10,913 bases of DNA from Comamonas sp. (GTDB lineage Bacteria > Pseudomonadota > Gammaproteobacteria > Burkholderiales > Burkholderiaceae_C): assembly GCA_019236485.1 (NCBI GenBank), contig JAFAIY010000067.1:1-10913 (forward strand), in the 5' to 3' direction. The notes beneath the pieces were generated by a model that made no database searches, had not been told where the DNA came from, and was given only the letters and a program-made list of their open reading frames with translations. Each line of letters opens with the position of its first letter. Within the stretch, counting starts at the first letter, position 1. Made by a program: the position numbers and the translations under genes. Shown here piece after piece: positions 1 to 8,361 of this stretch.

Positions 1-43
1 GACCCATGTACCGTGCGACAGCAGCTCTTGTTTGGATAGCGGT
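1..43. other. Left-edge sequence without an identifiable gene
   Basis: This short stretch lies downstream of hutD and reaches the window edge. A minus-strand ATG occurs at 7-5 but has no clear Shine-Dalgarno sequence, and only two codons are visible. It could be the start of the next hut gene (hutI would be a natural neighbour), but nothing here proves it. Confidence 0.4.
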
Positions 44-619
44 CTATGCGACTTGCGTAGCCTGCTCCAGGCTCACCAGCACCAGCCGGCTGTGTGCAGC
101 GTGGGGCAGCAAAGTTGCGGCCTCCTCGGCAGCATCCCACCACAGGCCCTGGCCGGCTTGCAGCAGGGTCTGGCCCTGGGCAAAGCCGCCCTGCAGCACC
201 AGGCACAGGCCCGCGGCGCTGCGGCCGACCTGGACCGCGGCGTCATGGATGCTCACCTCGGCCGACCACTGGCCACGCCGCGTCATGACGTTGAAATCGG
301 TGGAGGTAGCACCCAGCAGGCTGCAGTCCAGCGCCGCATCGCCCGAAAACGCAAACGGCTGCCAGCGCTGCTGCAGCGTGTGATTGATGCCCGCCGTGGC
401 GCTGACCAGTTGCACTCCGTCGCCTTCGAGCAGCATGATCTGCCGGTCTATGCCCGGAAATGCCGAAAACGGCCCGGCCTGGGCGATCGTGGCCACGCTC
501 ACGCGCCAGCCAAAGCTGTCCATGCCCGCGCCCTGCGGCCAGCAGGCAATCTCGCGCGTGCTGCCGCCGCCGTTCTTCCACGGGCTGGGCGCAATCTGGT
601 TCAGGTCAAAGCGTTGCAT
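44..619 (-). CDS. hutD: HutD family protein
   Basis: HutD proteins are small cupin-fold proteins encoded in hut operons. Their biochemical role is not settled; genetic work in Pseudomonas suggests they limit excessive hut activity. This protein of 191 residues has the usual family length. It shows the N-terminal signature PWKNGGGSTREI (residues 13-24), a GWRVSVA segment (37-43), a GPFSAFPGIDRQIMLLEGDG stretch (49-68), FSGD (91-94) and DFNVMTRR (109-116), in family order. The start puts the PWKNGGG motif at the usual distance from the N-terminus, but no good ribosome-binding site precedes it; the upstream 20 bases are T-rich on the coding strand. It follows hutU on the same strand across an unusually wide 164-bp gap holding repeat copy A, so its expression may be partly uncoupled from hutU. 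Identification is strong; molecular function is not inferable from the sequence. Confidence 0.93.
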   Translation of the reverse strand: MQRFDLNQIAPSPWKNGGGSTREIACWPQGAGMDSFGWRVSVATIAQAGPFSAFPGIDRQIMLLEGDGVQLVSATAGINHTLQQRWQPFAFSGDAALDCSLLGATSTDFNVMTRRGQWSAEVSIHDAAVQVGRSAAGLCLVLQGGFAQGQTLLQAGQGLWWDAAEEAATLLPHAAHSRLVLVSLEQATQVA

Positions 620-680
620 CGATCAAAAAGCACAAAAACTAAAACAAAACGCCGCTTAAAAACTGGCGCAGCCCTGGTGA

Positions 681-780
681 GAGACAGCGAGCAAGGGCCG
701 CCCCGCAGCGAGGCTGTCGTCCCCCTCCCCTAGCGCGCAGCGCGTAGAGAGAGGGGGAAGGCGCAAAGCGCCTCAGGGGG
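681..780 (-). repeat. Structured intergenic repeat, copy A (between hutU and hutD)
   Basis: Copy A matches copies B (4894-4982) and C (8266-8351). Read on the minus strand, in the direction of hutU transcription, it begins with CCCCCTGAG 3 nt after the hutU stop. Hairpin 1 is AGGCGC-AAA-GCGCCT (759-773). Hairpin 2 has arms TCCCCCTC (720-727) and GAGGGGGA (751-758), with a small CGCG hairpin inside. Hairpin 3 has arms GACAGC (683-688) and GCTGTC (713-718). Hairpins 1 and 3 differ in sequence from copies B and C yet stay paired. It lies within the permease-hutU-hutD unit, so it may act as a partial terminator, RNA processing site or 3'-end stabiliser. That function is inference. Confidence 0.85.
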
Positions 781-783
781 TGT

Positions 784-2502
784 TTACTTGACCATCGGCA
801 AGTTGAGGCCATGGCGCTTGGACGCCTCCACGGCAATCTCGTAGCCCGCATCCGCATGGCGCATCACGCCCGTGGCCGGGTCGTTCCACAGCACGCGGTT
901 CAGGCGCGCTGCGGCTTCATCCGTGCCGTCGGCCACGATGACCACGCCCGAGTGCTGGGAGTAGCCCATGCCCACGCCGCCGCCGTGGTGCAGGCTGACC
1001 CAGGTCGCGCCGCCCGCGGTGTTCAGCAGGGCGTTGAGCAGCGGCCAGTCGGAGACGGCGTCGGTGCCGTCCTTCATGGCTTCGGTCTCGCGGTTGGGGC
1101 TGGCCACGGAGCCGCAGTCCAGGTGGTCGCGGCCGATGACGATGGGCGCCTTGAGTTCGCCGTTCTTGACCATTTCGTTGAAGGCCAGGGCCGCCTTGTG
1201 GCGTTCGCCCAGGCCCAGCCAGCAGATGCGCGAGGGCAGGCCCTGGAAGGCGATGCGCTCACGCGCCATGTCCAGCCAGCGGTGGGTGTGCTTGTTCTCG
1301 GGGAACAGCTCCTTGATCTTGGCGTCGGTCTTGTAGATGTCCTCGGGATCGCCCGACAGCGCCACCCAGCGGAACGGGCCCTTGCCTTCGCAGAACAGCG
1401 GGCGGATGTAGGCGGGCACGAAGCCGGGGAAGTCGAAGGCGTTCTTCACGCCTTCGTCGAACGCCACCTGGCGGATGTTGTTGCCGTAGTCCACCGTGGG
1501 GATGCCCATGGCCTGGAAGTCCAGCATGGCTTGCACATGCTGGGCGCAGCCCTGGGCCGCGGCCTTGCTGAGCTTGGCATGCTGGCTGGGGTCGGCGGCG
1601 GCCGCCTCCCACTGGGCCACGGTCCAGCCCACGGGCAGGTAGCCGTTGATCAGGTCGTGGGCCGAGGTCTGGTCGGTCACGATGTCGGGCTTGGGACCGC
1701 CGGCCTTGGCGCGCTTGACCAGCTCGGGCAGGATCTCGGCGGCATTGCCCAGCAGGGCGATGGAGACGGCCTCGCCCTTTGCCGTGTGGTGCTGGATCAG
1801 GGCCAGCGCATCGTCGATGTCCTTGGCCTGCTTGTCCACATAGCGGGTGCGCAGGCGGAAGTCGATGCTGCTCTGCTTGCACTCGATGTTCAGCGAGCAG
1901 GCGCCGGCCAGCGTGGCGGCCAGGGGCTGGGCGCCGCCCATGCCGCCCAGGCCGGCCGTGAGAATCCACTTGCCGGTCAGGTCGTTGCCGTAATGCTGGC
2001 GGCCGGCCTCGACAAAGGTCTCGAACGTGCCTTGCACGATGCCCTGGCTGCCGATGTAGATCCAGCTGCCGGCCGTCATCTGGCCGTACATGAACAGGCC
2101 CTTCTGGTCCAGCTCGTTGAACTTCTCCCAGGTGGCCCACTTGGGCACCAGGTTGGAGTTGGCCAAGAGCACGCGCGGGGCGTCGGGGTGGGTCTTGAAC
2201 ACGCCCACGGGCTTGCCCGACTGGATCAGCAGCGACTCGTCGGCTTCGAGCTTCTTGAGCTGGGCCAGGATCTCGTCAAAGCATTCCCAGTTGCGCGCCG
2301 CGCGGCCGATGCCGCCGTAGACCACCAGGGCCTTGGGGTTCTCGGCCACATCGGGGTCCAGATTGTTCTGCAGCATGCGGTAGGCGGCCTCGGCCAGCCA
2401 GTTCTTGCAGTGCAGCGTGCTGCCGTGGGGAGCGCGGATGACGCGGCTGGCGTCGTAGCGGGGATCGGCTGCGGCTTGGAGGATGGCGTCGTTGGCGTTC
2501 AT
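784..2502 (-). CDS. hutU: Urocanate hydratase (urocanase)
   Basis: This cytoplasmic enzyme catalyses the second step of histidine degradation, hydrating urocanate to 4-imidazolone-5-propionate with tightly bound NAD+ as electrophile. From the start at 2502 it has 572 residues, close to the usual 550-570. The NAD-binding segment [10 protein letters not shown] is at about residues 184-193. The signature [18 protein letters not shown] includes Cys463, matching the family's active-site-region cysteine (Cys410 in Pseudomonas putida). [13 protein letters not shown] follows at about 505-517. Two in-frame ATGs exist. The one at 2517 lacks a ribosome-binding site, whereas the one at 2502 is preceded by AAGGA with 7-nt spacing, so I chose 2502. 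The gene follows the NCS1 permease gene by 46 bp and is very likely co-transcribed with it. Repeat copy A begins 3 nt after its stop. Confidence 0.97.
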   Translation of the reverse strand: MNANDAILQAAADPRYDASRVIRAPHGSTLHCKNWLAEAAYRMLQNNLDPDVAENPKALVVYGGIGRAARNWECFDEILAQLKKLEADESLLIQSGKPVGVFKTHPDAPRVLLANSNLVPKWATWEKFNELDQKGLFMYGQMTAGSWIYIGSQGIVQGTFETFVEAGRQHYGNDLTGKWILTAGLGGMGGAQPLAATLAGACSLNIECKQSSIDFRLRTRYVDKQAKDIDDALALIQHHTAKGEAVSIALLGNAAEILPELVKRAKAGGPKPDIVTDQTSAHDLINGYLPVGWTVAQWEAAAADPSQHAKLSKAAAQGCAQHVQAMLDFQAMGIPTVDYGNNIRQVAFDEGVKNAFDFPGFVPAYIRPLFCEGKGPFRWVALSGDPEDIYKTDAKIKELFPENKHTHRWLDMARERIAFQGLPSRICWLGLGERHKAALAFNEMVKNGELKAPIVIGRDHLDCGSVASPNRETEAMKDGTDAVSDWPLLNALLNTAGGATWVSLHHGGGVGMGYSQHSGVVIVADGTDEAAARLNRVLWNDPATGVMRHADAGYEIAVEASKRHGLNLPMVK

Positions 2503-2509
2503 GGTCTGG

Positions 2510-2514
2510 TCCTT
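2510..2514 (-). promoter_or_regulatory. Ribosome-binding site deciding the hutU start
   Basis: AAGGA on the minus strand lies 7 nt before the ATG at 2502. It overlaps the codons just after the alternative ATG at 2517, so it can serve only the downstream start. This favours a 572-residue HutU. Confidence 0.7.
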
Positions 2515-2548
2515 CATGAAAAAGCGGTGAAAAGCTCGGCGCTGTGGC

Positions 2549-4018
2549 TCAGGCGGCGGAGGCGGTATGCGGATAGCCGGCAGGGCTGCCGTGGCCGGTG
2601 GCGGAGGCGGCCGGATCGGCCGGGTAAATCATCTGGTCGGGGACCTTCATGGTCTTCTTGGCCAGCGGGTAGTAGACGAGCGAGGTGACGATCAGGCTCA
2701 CGATCCAGGAGATGTCGGCGCCGCCCATGGCCTTGGCCAGCGGGCCTTCGTACATGGCCTGGTTGATGAACGGGATCTGCACGACGATGCCCAGCACATA
2801 GCTGAACAGGGCCACGCCGTTGTAGGCGCCGTAGCGGCCCTGGCTGTTGTAGAGCGCGGGGATGTCCACCTTCTCCCTGGAGATCAGGTAGTAGTCCACG
2901 AGGTTGACGGCGCTCCAGGGCACGAACACCGTGAGCAGCAGCAGCACGAAGTTCTTGAAGGTGGACAGGAAGTTGGAGCTGGCCAGCAGGGCCACCAGCA
3001 CCGTGAGCAGCACAAAGCCCAGGATGTAGGCCAGGCGGGTGGCGGGCGTGAACTGCTTTTTGTCGTTGAAGGCGCTGACCGTGGTCAGCATGGTCATGAC
3101 GCCGCCATAGGCGTTGAGGCAGTTCACCGTGAGCTTGCCGGTCACGATGACCAGATAGATCACCACGGCCAGCGGGCCCGCGAGCTCGCCGAGGAAGCCG
3201 ACCTGGTTCTTGATGAAGTTGCCGCCCAGGGCCGCCACCAGCGTGCCGAAGGTCATGGCCAGCTGGGCGCTGATCACGCTGCCGCCGAAAGTGGTCCAGA
3301 AGGTGGCAGCCGTCGAGGTCTTGCTCGGCAGATAGCGCGAGTAGTCGGCCACATAGGGCGCGAAAGTCATCTGCCAGCCGGCCGACAGGGCCATGGCGGT
3401 CAGAAAGCTGGTCCAGGTGAAGGGCTTCTGGCCGAAGGCGCTGGCCACGTCGTACTGGTGGCACAGCTGCCAGGCCAGATAGCCGAAGCCCAGGATGCCG
3501 ACCACGGTGGAGATGCGGCCCACCACATGGATCAGCCTGTAGCCGACCACGGCGACCAGGGCCGTGAGCGCACCGAAGATGACGATGCCGGCGGCCGGCG
3601 TGCTGAAGCCGAACATCAGATTGATGGCCTGGCCCGAGAGCACCGTGCCCGTGGCCGCAAACCCCAGGTACATGAGGATCACCAGCAGCAGCGGCAGGGC
3701 CGCGCCCTTGACGCCGAACTGCACGCGGCTGGATATCATCTGCGGCAGGCCCAGGCGCGGGCCCTGGGCCGAGTGCAGGGCCATGACGATGCCGCCGAGG
3801 ATGTTGCCTATCAGCAGGCCGAGTATGGCCGTCGTGGCCTCGGCGCCGAAGACCACGGCCAGGGCCCCGTCGACCACGGCCGTGATCTGCATATTGGCAC
3901 CGAACCAGAGGGTGAACTGGCTGGAGGGCGAGCCGTGGCGCTCCCGCTCGGGAACCATGTCTATGGTTCGGGTTTCGATGGGACCGGTCGAAACCGGCGC
4001 GTTTGTCTCAATGCTCAT
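2549..4018 (-). CDS. NCS1-family permease (nucleobase:cation symporter type), probable urocanate/histidine uptake
   Basis: This 489-residue integral membrane protein has about 12 hydrophobic segments and a hydrophilic N-terminus of about 35 residues. Features typical of the NCS1 (cytosine/purine permease, TC 2.A.39) family are FGANMQ near residue 39, GNILGG (71-76), ADYSRYLP (224-231) and [11 protein letters not shown] (367-377). NCS1 members are secondary transporters of small nitrogen heterocycles such as cytosine, allantoin and hydantoins, so an imidazole such as urocanate or histidine is a plausible substrate. The substrate is inferred only from position: it is the first gene of the unit containing hutU and hutD and shares a promoter region with hutC. 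GGAG lies 10 nt before the ATG. The Ala/Gly/Pro-rich C-terminal tail (about 467-489) is probably cytoplasmic and poorly conserved. The NCS1 family call is firm; specificity is open. Confidence 0.9.
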   Translation of the reverse strand: MSIETNAPVSTGPIETRTIDMVPERERHGSPSSQFTLWFGANMQITAVVDGALAVVFGAEATTAILGLLIGNILGGIVMALHSAQGPRLGLPQMISSRVQFGVKGAALPLLLVILMYLGFAATGTVLSGQAINLMFGFSTPAAGIVIFGALTALVAVVGYRLIHVVGRISTVVGILGFGYLAWQLCHQYDVASAFGQKPFTWTSFLTAMALSAGWQMTFAPYVADYSRYLPSKTSTAATFWTTFGGSVISAQLAMTFGTLVAALGGNFIKNQVGFLGELAGPLAVVIYLVIVTGKLTVNCLNAYGGVMTMLTTVSAFNDKKQFTPATRLAYILGFVLLTVLVALLASSNFLSTFKNFVLLLLTVFVPWSAVNLVDYYLISREKVDIPALYNSQGRYGAYNGVALFSYVLGIVVQIPFINQAMYEGPLAKAMGGADISWIVSLIVTSLVYYPLAKKTMKVPDQMIYPADPAASATGHGSPAGYPHTASAA

Positions 4019-4049
4019 GGGATGGATGCTCCGTCATTCCCTCTTGGTG

Positions 4050-4077
4050 CTTTTATGTGCATACAACTTCAAGTCAA
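4050..4077 (-). promoter_or_regulatory. Predicted sigma70-type promoter of the permease-hutU-hutD unit
   Basis: On the minus strand, TTGACT (4077-4072, five of six matches to the -35 consensus) is followed after 16 bp by TAAAAG (4055-4050, four of six matches to the -10). The transcript would start about 25 nt before the permease ATG. The HutC-like site at 4056-4065 fills the spacer, where a bound repressor would block RNA polymerase. This is a pattern match by eye. Confidence 0.45.
4056..4065. promoter_or_regulatory. Candidate HutC operator 1 (degenerate)
   Basis: TGTGCATACA differs at two positions from the TGTATATACA core found upstream of hutH and the ABC operon. It keeps the TGT...ACA half-site ends and lies between the predicted -35 and -10 of the permease unit. 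Confidence 0.5.
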
Positions 4078-4089
4078 TTCATGTAGAGT

Positions 4090-4099
4090 TGTATAGACC
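4090..4099. promoter_or_regulatory. Candidate HutC operator 2 (degenerate)
   Basis: TGTATAGACC differs at two positions from TGTATATACA and lies in the wider near-palindrome TTGTATAGACCAA (4089-4101). It is upstream of the predicted -35 of the permease unit and overlaps a possible hutC -10, so it may mediate autoregulation. Confidence 0.5.
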
Positions 4100-4164
4100 A
4101 ATTTTGTGTTTTACTCCCCTCACCGTCAATCGTCTAGACAGGTTTTCTGATCCGAACAAACCCT

Positions 4165-4890
4165 ATGCATAGCCCCATTCGTGCGTCTTCCCCGGCGGCC
4201 GTCCCGGCCTTCCAACGTATCAAAGACTATGTGCTGCAGCAGATCCACAGCGGCACCTGGCAGGAAGGCGACGCCATTCCCAGCGAGGCTGCCCTGGCCA
4301 GGCAGTTCGAGGTGGCGCGCATGACGGTCAACCGCGCGCTGCGCGAGCTCAGCGACGAACAGACGCTGACGCGGGTCCAGGGCTCGGGCACTTTCGTGGC
4401 CCAGCAGAAATACCAGTCCACCCTGGTCCAGCTGCGCAACATCGCCGACGAGATCGCAGCGCGCGGCCACAGGCATCGCGGCGAGCTGCAAAAGCTCGAG
4501 CGCTGCCGCGCCGATGCGGCCCTGCTGCGCCAGTTCGAGCTGTCCACCCCCCAGACCCTGTTCCATTCGGTGGTGGTGCACTTCGAAAACGATGTACCCA
4601 TCCAGATCGAGGACCGCTATGTGAATCCCGCGGTCGCGCCCGACTACCTGGCCCAGGACTTCGCCAGCCAGACGCCCAACGCCTATCTGATGCGCGTGGC
4701 GCCGCTGCAGGGCGTGCAGTTCTCCATCGAGGCCAGCATGCCCGGCACCGAGGTGACCGAGCTGCTGCACATGGAGGCCGGCGAACCCTGCCTGGTGCTG
4801 CGCCGCGCCACGCGCTCCCAGGGCCAGGTGGCTTCGGTGTCGGCGCTGTGGCATCCGGCCTCCCGCTACCAGTTCACCGGAAGTTTTTGA
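4165..4890 (+). CDS. hutC: HutC: GntR/HutC-family histidine-utilisation repressor (copy 1)
   Basis: HutC proteins repress hut genes and release DNA on binding urocanate. This 241-residue protein has the normal two-domain plan. The N-terminal GntR winged helix-turn-helix (about residues 14-80) contains [21 protein letters not shown] and ends in the wing GSGTFV (73-78). The C-terminal UTRA ligand-binding domain (about 95-238) includes HFENDVPIQIEDRYVNP (139-155), typical of HutC rather than other GntR groups. It is divergent from the permease-hutU-hutD unit, the classic position of a local repressor, and its upstream region has two degenerate operator-like sites. The start at 4165 is the only ATG that allows a full winged-helix domain, although no convincing ribosome-binding site precedes it. 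A paralogue lies at 6628-7398. The gene converges on hutH, and repeat copy B starts 3 nt after its stop. Confidence 0.93.
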   Translation: MHSPIRASSPAAVPAFQRIKDYVLQQIHSGTWQEGDAIPSEAALARQFEVARMTVNRALRELSDEQTLTRVQGSGTFVAQQKYQSTLVQLRNIADEIAARGHRHRGELQKLERCRADAALLRQFELSTPQTLFHSVVVHFENDVPIQIEDRYVNPAVAPDYLAQDFASQTPNAYLMRVAPLQGVQFSIEASMPGTEVTELLHMEAGEPCLVLRRATRSQGQVASVSALWHPASRYQFTGSF

Positions 4891-4893
4891 TGG

Positions 4894-4982
4894 CCCCCTG
4901 AGCGGCTGCGCCGCTTCCCCCAGAGGGGGACGGCGCCCTCGCGGCGAGGCGGCGCAGCCGGCACAGGCTCTTGCTCGGCGCC
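4894..4982 (+). repeat. Structured intergenic repeat, copy B (between convergent hutC and hutH)
   Basis: In the hutC direction it starts with CCCCCTGAG 3 nt after the hutC stop. Hairpin 1 is AGCGGC-TGC-GCCGCT (4901-4915). Hairpin 2 is TCCCCC-AGA-GGGGGA (4916-4930). Hairpin 3 has GGCGCC arms at 4932-4937 and 4977-4982, with a loop about 15 nt longer than in copies A and C. Its position between convergent genes suits a transcription terminator. It is in the opposite genomic orientation to the other two copies but the same orientation relative to the gene before it. Confidence 0.85.
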
Positions 4983-4997
4983 CCTGGCTTGGGGCGC
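4978..4997. terminator. GC-rich hairpin between convergent hutC and hutH
   Basis: GCGCCCC (4978-4984) and GGGGCGC (4991-4997) form a perfect 7-bp stem with a 6-nt loop, 6 bp beyond the hutH stop. It overlaps the end of repeat copy B. There is no U-tract on either strand, so it is a plausible but atypical terminator; it may instead protect the hutH mRNA 3' end. Confidence 0.4.
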
Positions 4998-5003
4998 TGG
5001 CGA

Positions 5004-6563
5004 TTAGAGTGTCGTGCTGGGCAGAATGCGCTGCAGCGCGGCAGGCCAGTCACTCTGCAGCGCCCACAGGCGCATGGTCTCGATGTCGGGCGCCAGATAG
5101 CGGTCCTTGTCCAGATAGGCCACCTTGCTGCGGATCAGCGCGTACTGCTCCTCCATCAGCACCGAGCTCTTGAGCCGGCGGTCGAAATCCATGCCCTGCA
5201 CGGCGGCCATGGCTTCCACGCCCACGACCACGGCCGTGTTGCTGGCCATGTCGGCCAGACGGCGCGCGCCATAGGTGGCCATGGAGACATGGTCCTCCTG
5301 GTTGGCCGAGGTGGGCAGGCTGGTCACGCTGCTGGGGTTGGCCAGGCACTGGTTTTCGGCGGCCAGTGCGGCGGCCGTGACCTGAGCGATCATGAAGCCC
5401 GAATTCACGCCGCTGTCCTCGATCAGAAAGGCCGGCAGACGCGACAGGCCGGTGTCCAGCAGCAAGGCCATGCGGCGCTCGGAGATGGCGCCGATCTCGG
5501 CGATCGCCAGCGCGATGATGTCGGCCGCGAAGGCCACGGGTTCAGCATGGAAGTTGCCGCCCGAGATCACGTCGCCGTTGTCGAACACCAGCGGGTTGTC
5601 GGAGGCTGCATTGGCCTCGGTCGCCAGCACGCGCGCCGCATGGCCGAGGTTGTCCAGGCAGGCGCCCATGACCTGGGGCACGCAGCGTATCGAGTACGGG
5701 TCCTGCACGCGGCCGCAGTTGGGGTGCGAGGGGTCGATGGCGCTGCCGTCGAGCAGCTCGCGCACCGCGGCGGCCACGGCGATCTGGCCCAGCTGGCCGC
5801 GCGCCTCGTGGATGCGCGCATCGAAAGGCTTGATCGAGCCCTGGATGGCCTCCAGCGTCAGGCAGCCGGCCACCAGGCCCGCGGCCAGCACGCTTTCGGC
5901 CTGAAACAGGCCGGCCAGCGCCAGCGAAGTGGACACCTGGGTGCCGTTGAGCAGGGCCAGGCCTTCCTTGGGGCCGAGCACAAAGGGCTCGAAGCCCACA
6001 TGCTTGAGGGCTTCACGGCCCGACACCACTTTGCCGTCGACCTTGGCCTGGCCCTCGCCGATCAGCACGCAGGCCAGATGGGACAACGGCGCCAGGTCGC
6101 CCGAGGCGCCCACCGAGCCCTTGGCCGGGATCACGGGCAGGACATCGGCATTGGCCAGGGCCAGCAGCGCGCCGACCAGCTCCGGGCGGGAACCCGAGTG
6201 GCCGCGCGCCAGGCTCACGGCCTTGGTGGCCAGAATCAGGCGCACCACATGGTCGGGCAGCGGCTCGCCCGTGCCCACGCTGTGCGACAGCACCAGATTG
6301 CGCTGCAGCTCGGCCAGACGGTCCTGGGCAATCTTGGTCGAGGCCAGCTTGCCGAAGCCGGTGTTGATGCCGTAGACCACCTGGTCTTCATCAACGATGT
6401 GCTGCACATGGGCCTGGGCCGCGCGCATGGCCTCGTAGGCCGAAGCCGCCATGCTCAGCCGCACGCCGCCGGCCTGGATGGCGCGCAGCTGGGCCAGCGT
6501 GACCTGGCCCGGGCACAGTTCCAGCCCCGCCGAGATAAGTCCTGGAGTGGTGATGGTGTTCAT
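5004..6563 (-). CDS. hutH: Histidine ammonia-lyase (histidase)
   Basis: HutH removes ammonia from L-histidine to give trans-urocanate, the first and committing step of the pathway. It is a cytoplasmic homotetramer with a self-made MIO electrophile. The protein has 519 residues (family about 505-515). The MIO triad Ala153-Ser154-Gly155 lies in [12 protein letters not shown]. Other active-site residues match the P. putida enzyme: Tyr64 in YGINTGFG, His94 in LSHS, Tyr290 and Arg293 in QDPYSIRC, Phe338 in GGNFHAEP, and Glu423 in [12 protein letters not shown] is the form typical of histidases rather than tyrosine or phenylalanine lyases. The start at 6563 gives about ten extra N-terminal residues compared with P. 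putida and has only a weak AGG upstream. The gene follows the second hutC by 64 bp, with a perfect HutC-type palindrome in the gap, so it can be controlled separately from the ABC genes. Confidence 0.97.
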   Translation of the reverse strand: MNTITTPGLISAGLELCPGQVTLAQLRAIQAGGVRLSMAASAYEAMRAAQAHVQHIVDEDQVVYGINTGFGKLASTKIAQDRLAELQRNLVLSHSVGTGEPLPDHVVRLILATKAVSLARGHSGSRPELVGALLALANADVLPVIPAKGSVGASGDLAPLSHLACVLIGEGQAKVDGKVVSGREALKHVGFEPFVLGPKEGLALLNGTQVSTSLALAGLFQAESVLAAGLVAGCLTLEAIQGSIKPFDARIHEARGQLGQIAVAAAVRELLDGSAIDPSHPNCGRVQDPYSIRCVPQVMGACLDNLGHAARVLATEANAASDNPLVFDNGDVISGGNFHAEPVAFAADIIALAIAEIGAISERRMALLLDTGLSRLPAFLIEDSGVNSGFMIAQVTAAALAAENQCLANPSSVTSLPTSANQEDHVSMATYGARRLADMASNTAVVVGVEAMAAVQGMDFDRRLKSSVLMEEQYALIRSKVAYLDKDRYLAPDIETMRLWALQSDWPAALQRILPSTTL

Positions 6564-6571
6564 GGCTATAC

Positions 6572-6583
6572 CTGTATATACAG
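6572..6583. promoter_or_regulatory. HutC-type operator upstream of hutH
   Basis: CTGTATATACAG is a perfect 12-bp palindrome whose core, TGTATATACA, recurs upstream of the ABC operon. The TGTATATACA type is what I recall for HutC binding sites in Pseudomonas. It ends only 8 bp before the hutH ATG. It contains possible -10 hexamers (TATACA), so a bound repressor would cover the promoter or the start region. An AT-rich stretch with seven T on the coding strand lies just upstream (6593-6599). Confidence 0.8.
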
Positions 6584-6627
6584 TTGAGAAGTAAAAAAAC
6601 CCGCACAGCTCTTTTCTACCGCGTTCT

Positions 6628-7398
6628 TCAGCCGCCGTGTACCGGGTCCGTGCGGAAGCGACTACCGAGCCGGTAGCGCATGCCCGGATGCACGCAGTGC
6701 ACCCAGGTAATCGGGACGCCGCGCAGCCAGGTGCGGCGTGTCAGCATCAGGCAGGGCTGGTCGGCCGCCATCTGTAGCCAGTGCGCCTGCTCGGCCGTGG
6801 GCAGGATGGCGTCGACCACATGCTCGATCTGGTCGTACTGCACATTGCGCAGCAGATAGACCGAGGGCTGGACGGCCGAGAAATCCTGCTCCATGAAGTC
6901 CGGCACCAGGCGCGGATTCACATAGCGGTCCTCAAGCTGCACCGGCACCTCGTTCTCGAAATGCACGCCCTGCAGATGGAAGACCGAGGCCCCGACGGCC
7001 AGGTCCAGCGCCGCCGCCACCTCGGGCGAGGCCGAGGCGCGGCGCATGCTGACGAGCTCGAAGCGGTGGTCGTGCCCGCGCTGCATGATTTCCTCGCCGA
7101 TATTGGCGATGCGCAGCAGCGTGGACTGGGGCTTTTCCTCGGCCACGAAGGAGCCGACACCGGCGACCCGCACGATCACGCCCTGTTCGGCGAGTTCGCG
7201 CAGCGCGCGGTTCACCGTCATGCGCGCCACGCCGAACTTCTGCACCAGCTCCTGCTCGGAGGGCACGCGCGCGCCGGCCGTCAAAGACCCGTTGCCGATC
7301 TTCTGCAGCACATGGTCTTTGACCTGCTGGTACAGCGCGACGGGCATGTCGCGGCCGGACCTGGCAGCGGAGCGGGAGGGAGCGGCACGGGAGGTCAT
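6628..7398 (-). CDS. hutC: Second HutC-like GntR-family repressor (copy 2)
   Basis: This 256-residue regulator has the same plan as the HutC at 4165-4890: a GntR winged helix (about residues 21-87) and a UTRA effector domain (about 105-247). Thirteen residues of the recognition-helix region, [13 protein letters not shown] (57-69), are identical in the two proteins, and LEDRYVNP (155-162) and [14 protein letters not shown] resemble the other copy. Elsewhere they differ clearly, including wing VGSFV in place of GSGTFV, so this is an old paralogue rather than a recent duplicate. It lies 26 bp after the ABC ATPase gene and 64 bp before hutH on the same strand, so it is probably co-transcribed with the transporter. 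The N-terminal 18 residues are basic and Ala/Ser-rich; the true start may be the Met at residue 18 (7347). Neither start has a good ribosome-binding site. Its effector may be urocanate or another pathway compound. Confidence 0.9.
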   Translation of the reverse strand: MTSRAAPSRSAARSGRDMPVALYQQVKDHVLQKIGNGSLTAGARVPSEQELVQKFGVARMTVNRALRELAEQGVIVRVAGVGSFVAEEKPQSTLLRIANIGEEIMQRGHDHRFELVSMRRASASPEVAAALDLAVGASVFHLQGVHFENEVPVQLEDRYVNPRLVPDFMEQDFSAVQPSVYLLRNVQYDQIEHVVDAILPTAEQAHWLQMAADQPCLMLTRRTWLRGVPITWVHCVHPGMRYRLGSRFRTDPVHGG

Positions 7399-7424
7399 GG
7401 GATCAGCCAGAGTTGGAACAGCCC

Positions 7425-8204
<780 letters not shown>

Positions 8205-8265
8205 CACAATTCTCCAGAGTGCTTGGCGCTATCCACTGCGTATGAAACCGGCGTGACCCAACGCA

Positions 8266-8351
8266 GGGACACCGAGCAAGAGCCGCCTCGCAGCGAAGGT
8301 GTCGTCCCCCTCCCGAAGAGAGAGGGGGAAGCGGCGCAGCCGCTCAGGGGG
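8266..8351 (-). repeat. Structured intergenic repeat, copy C (between ABC permease and ATPase)
   Basis: In the transcribed (minus) direction it starts with CCCCCTGAG 10 nt after the permease stop. Hairpin 1 is AGCGGC-GCA-GCCGCT (8330-8344, plus-strand letters). Hairpin 2 has arms TCCCCCTC (8305-8312) and GAGGGGGA (8322-8329). Hairpin 3 has arms GACACC (8268-8273) and GGTGTC (8298-8303). Compared with copy A, hairpin 3 changes on both arms together (GACAGC/GCTGTC to GACACC/GGTGTC). It interrupts the ABC operon and could lower or uncouple ATPase, hutC2 and hutH expression from that of the upstream genes. Confidence 0.85.
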
Positions 8352-8361
8352 CGCATCTCCA

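Larger units (their letters stand above)
4019..4164. promoter_or_regulatory. Divergent promoter region between the NCS1 permease and hutC
   Basis: This 146-bp region is much richer in A+T than its flanks and separates divergently transcribed genes. It holds two degenerate HutC-type sites (4056-4065 and 4090-4099) and an inverted repeat with 8-bp arms, ATACAACT (4061-4068) and AGTTGTAT (4087-4094). The site centres are 34 bp apart, about three helical turns, so two repressor dimers could sit on the same DNA face. TATAGA at 4092-4097 could be the -10 of hutC, but the matching -35 is poor. The layout fits HutC repressing both the permease-hutU-hutD unit and itself. Confidence 0.7.

Noticed and set aside
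681..780. Repeat copies as a CRISPR array or insertion-sequence ends
   Set aside because: The copies are kilobases apart, separated by genes rather than uniform spacers, with no transposase, no target duplications and no cas genes in view.
811..2688. 625-codon plus-strand open frame antisense to hutU
   Set aside because: It lies over a clearly real urocanase. Its translation is rich in Gly, Ala, His, Gln and Val without a recognisable motif, as expected when the third codon positions of a high-GC gene are read in reverse.
2567..4096. 509-codon plus-strand open frame antisense to the NCS1 permease
   Set aside because: The product is hydrophilic and low in complexity, has no domain I recognise, runs across the divergent promoter, and mirrors a well-supported membrane protein gene.
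4132..4139. GTCTAGAC palindrome as a third HutC operator before hutC
   Set aside because: Its surroundings match the TGTATATACA core with three mismatches, too many to separate from chance in an AT-rich region.
4971..6587. 538-codon plus-strand open frame antisense to hutH
   Set aside because: Same pattern of Gly/His/Gln/Ala-rich shadow coding; hutH on the other strand has every active-site residue.
6593..6599. Run of seven T on the coding strand between hutC2 and hutH, as a terminator
   Set aside because: The bases before it form only a very weak, mismatched stem, so it looks more like AT-rich promoter sequence of hutH.
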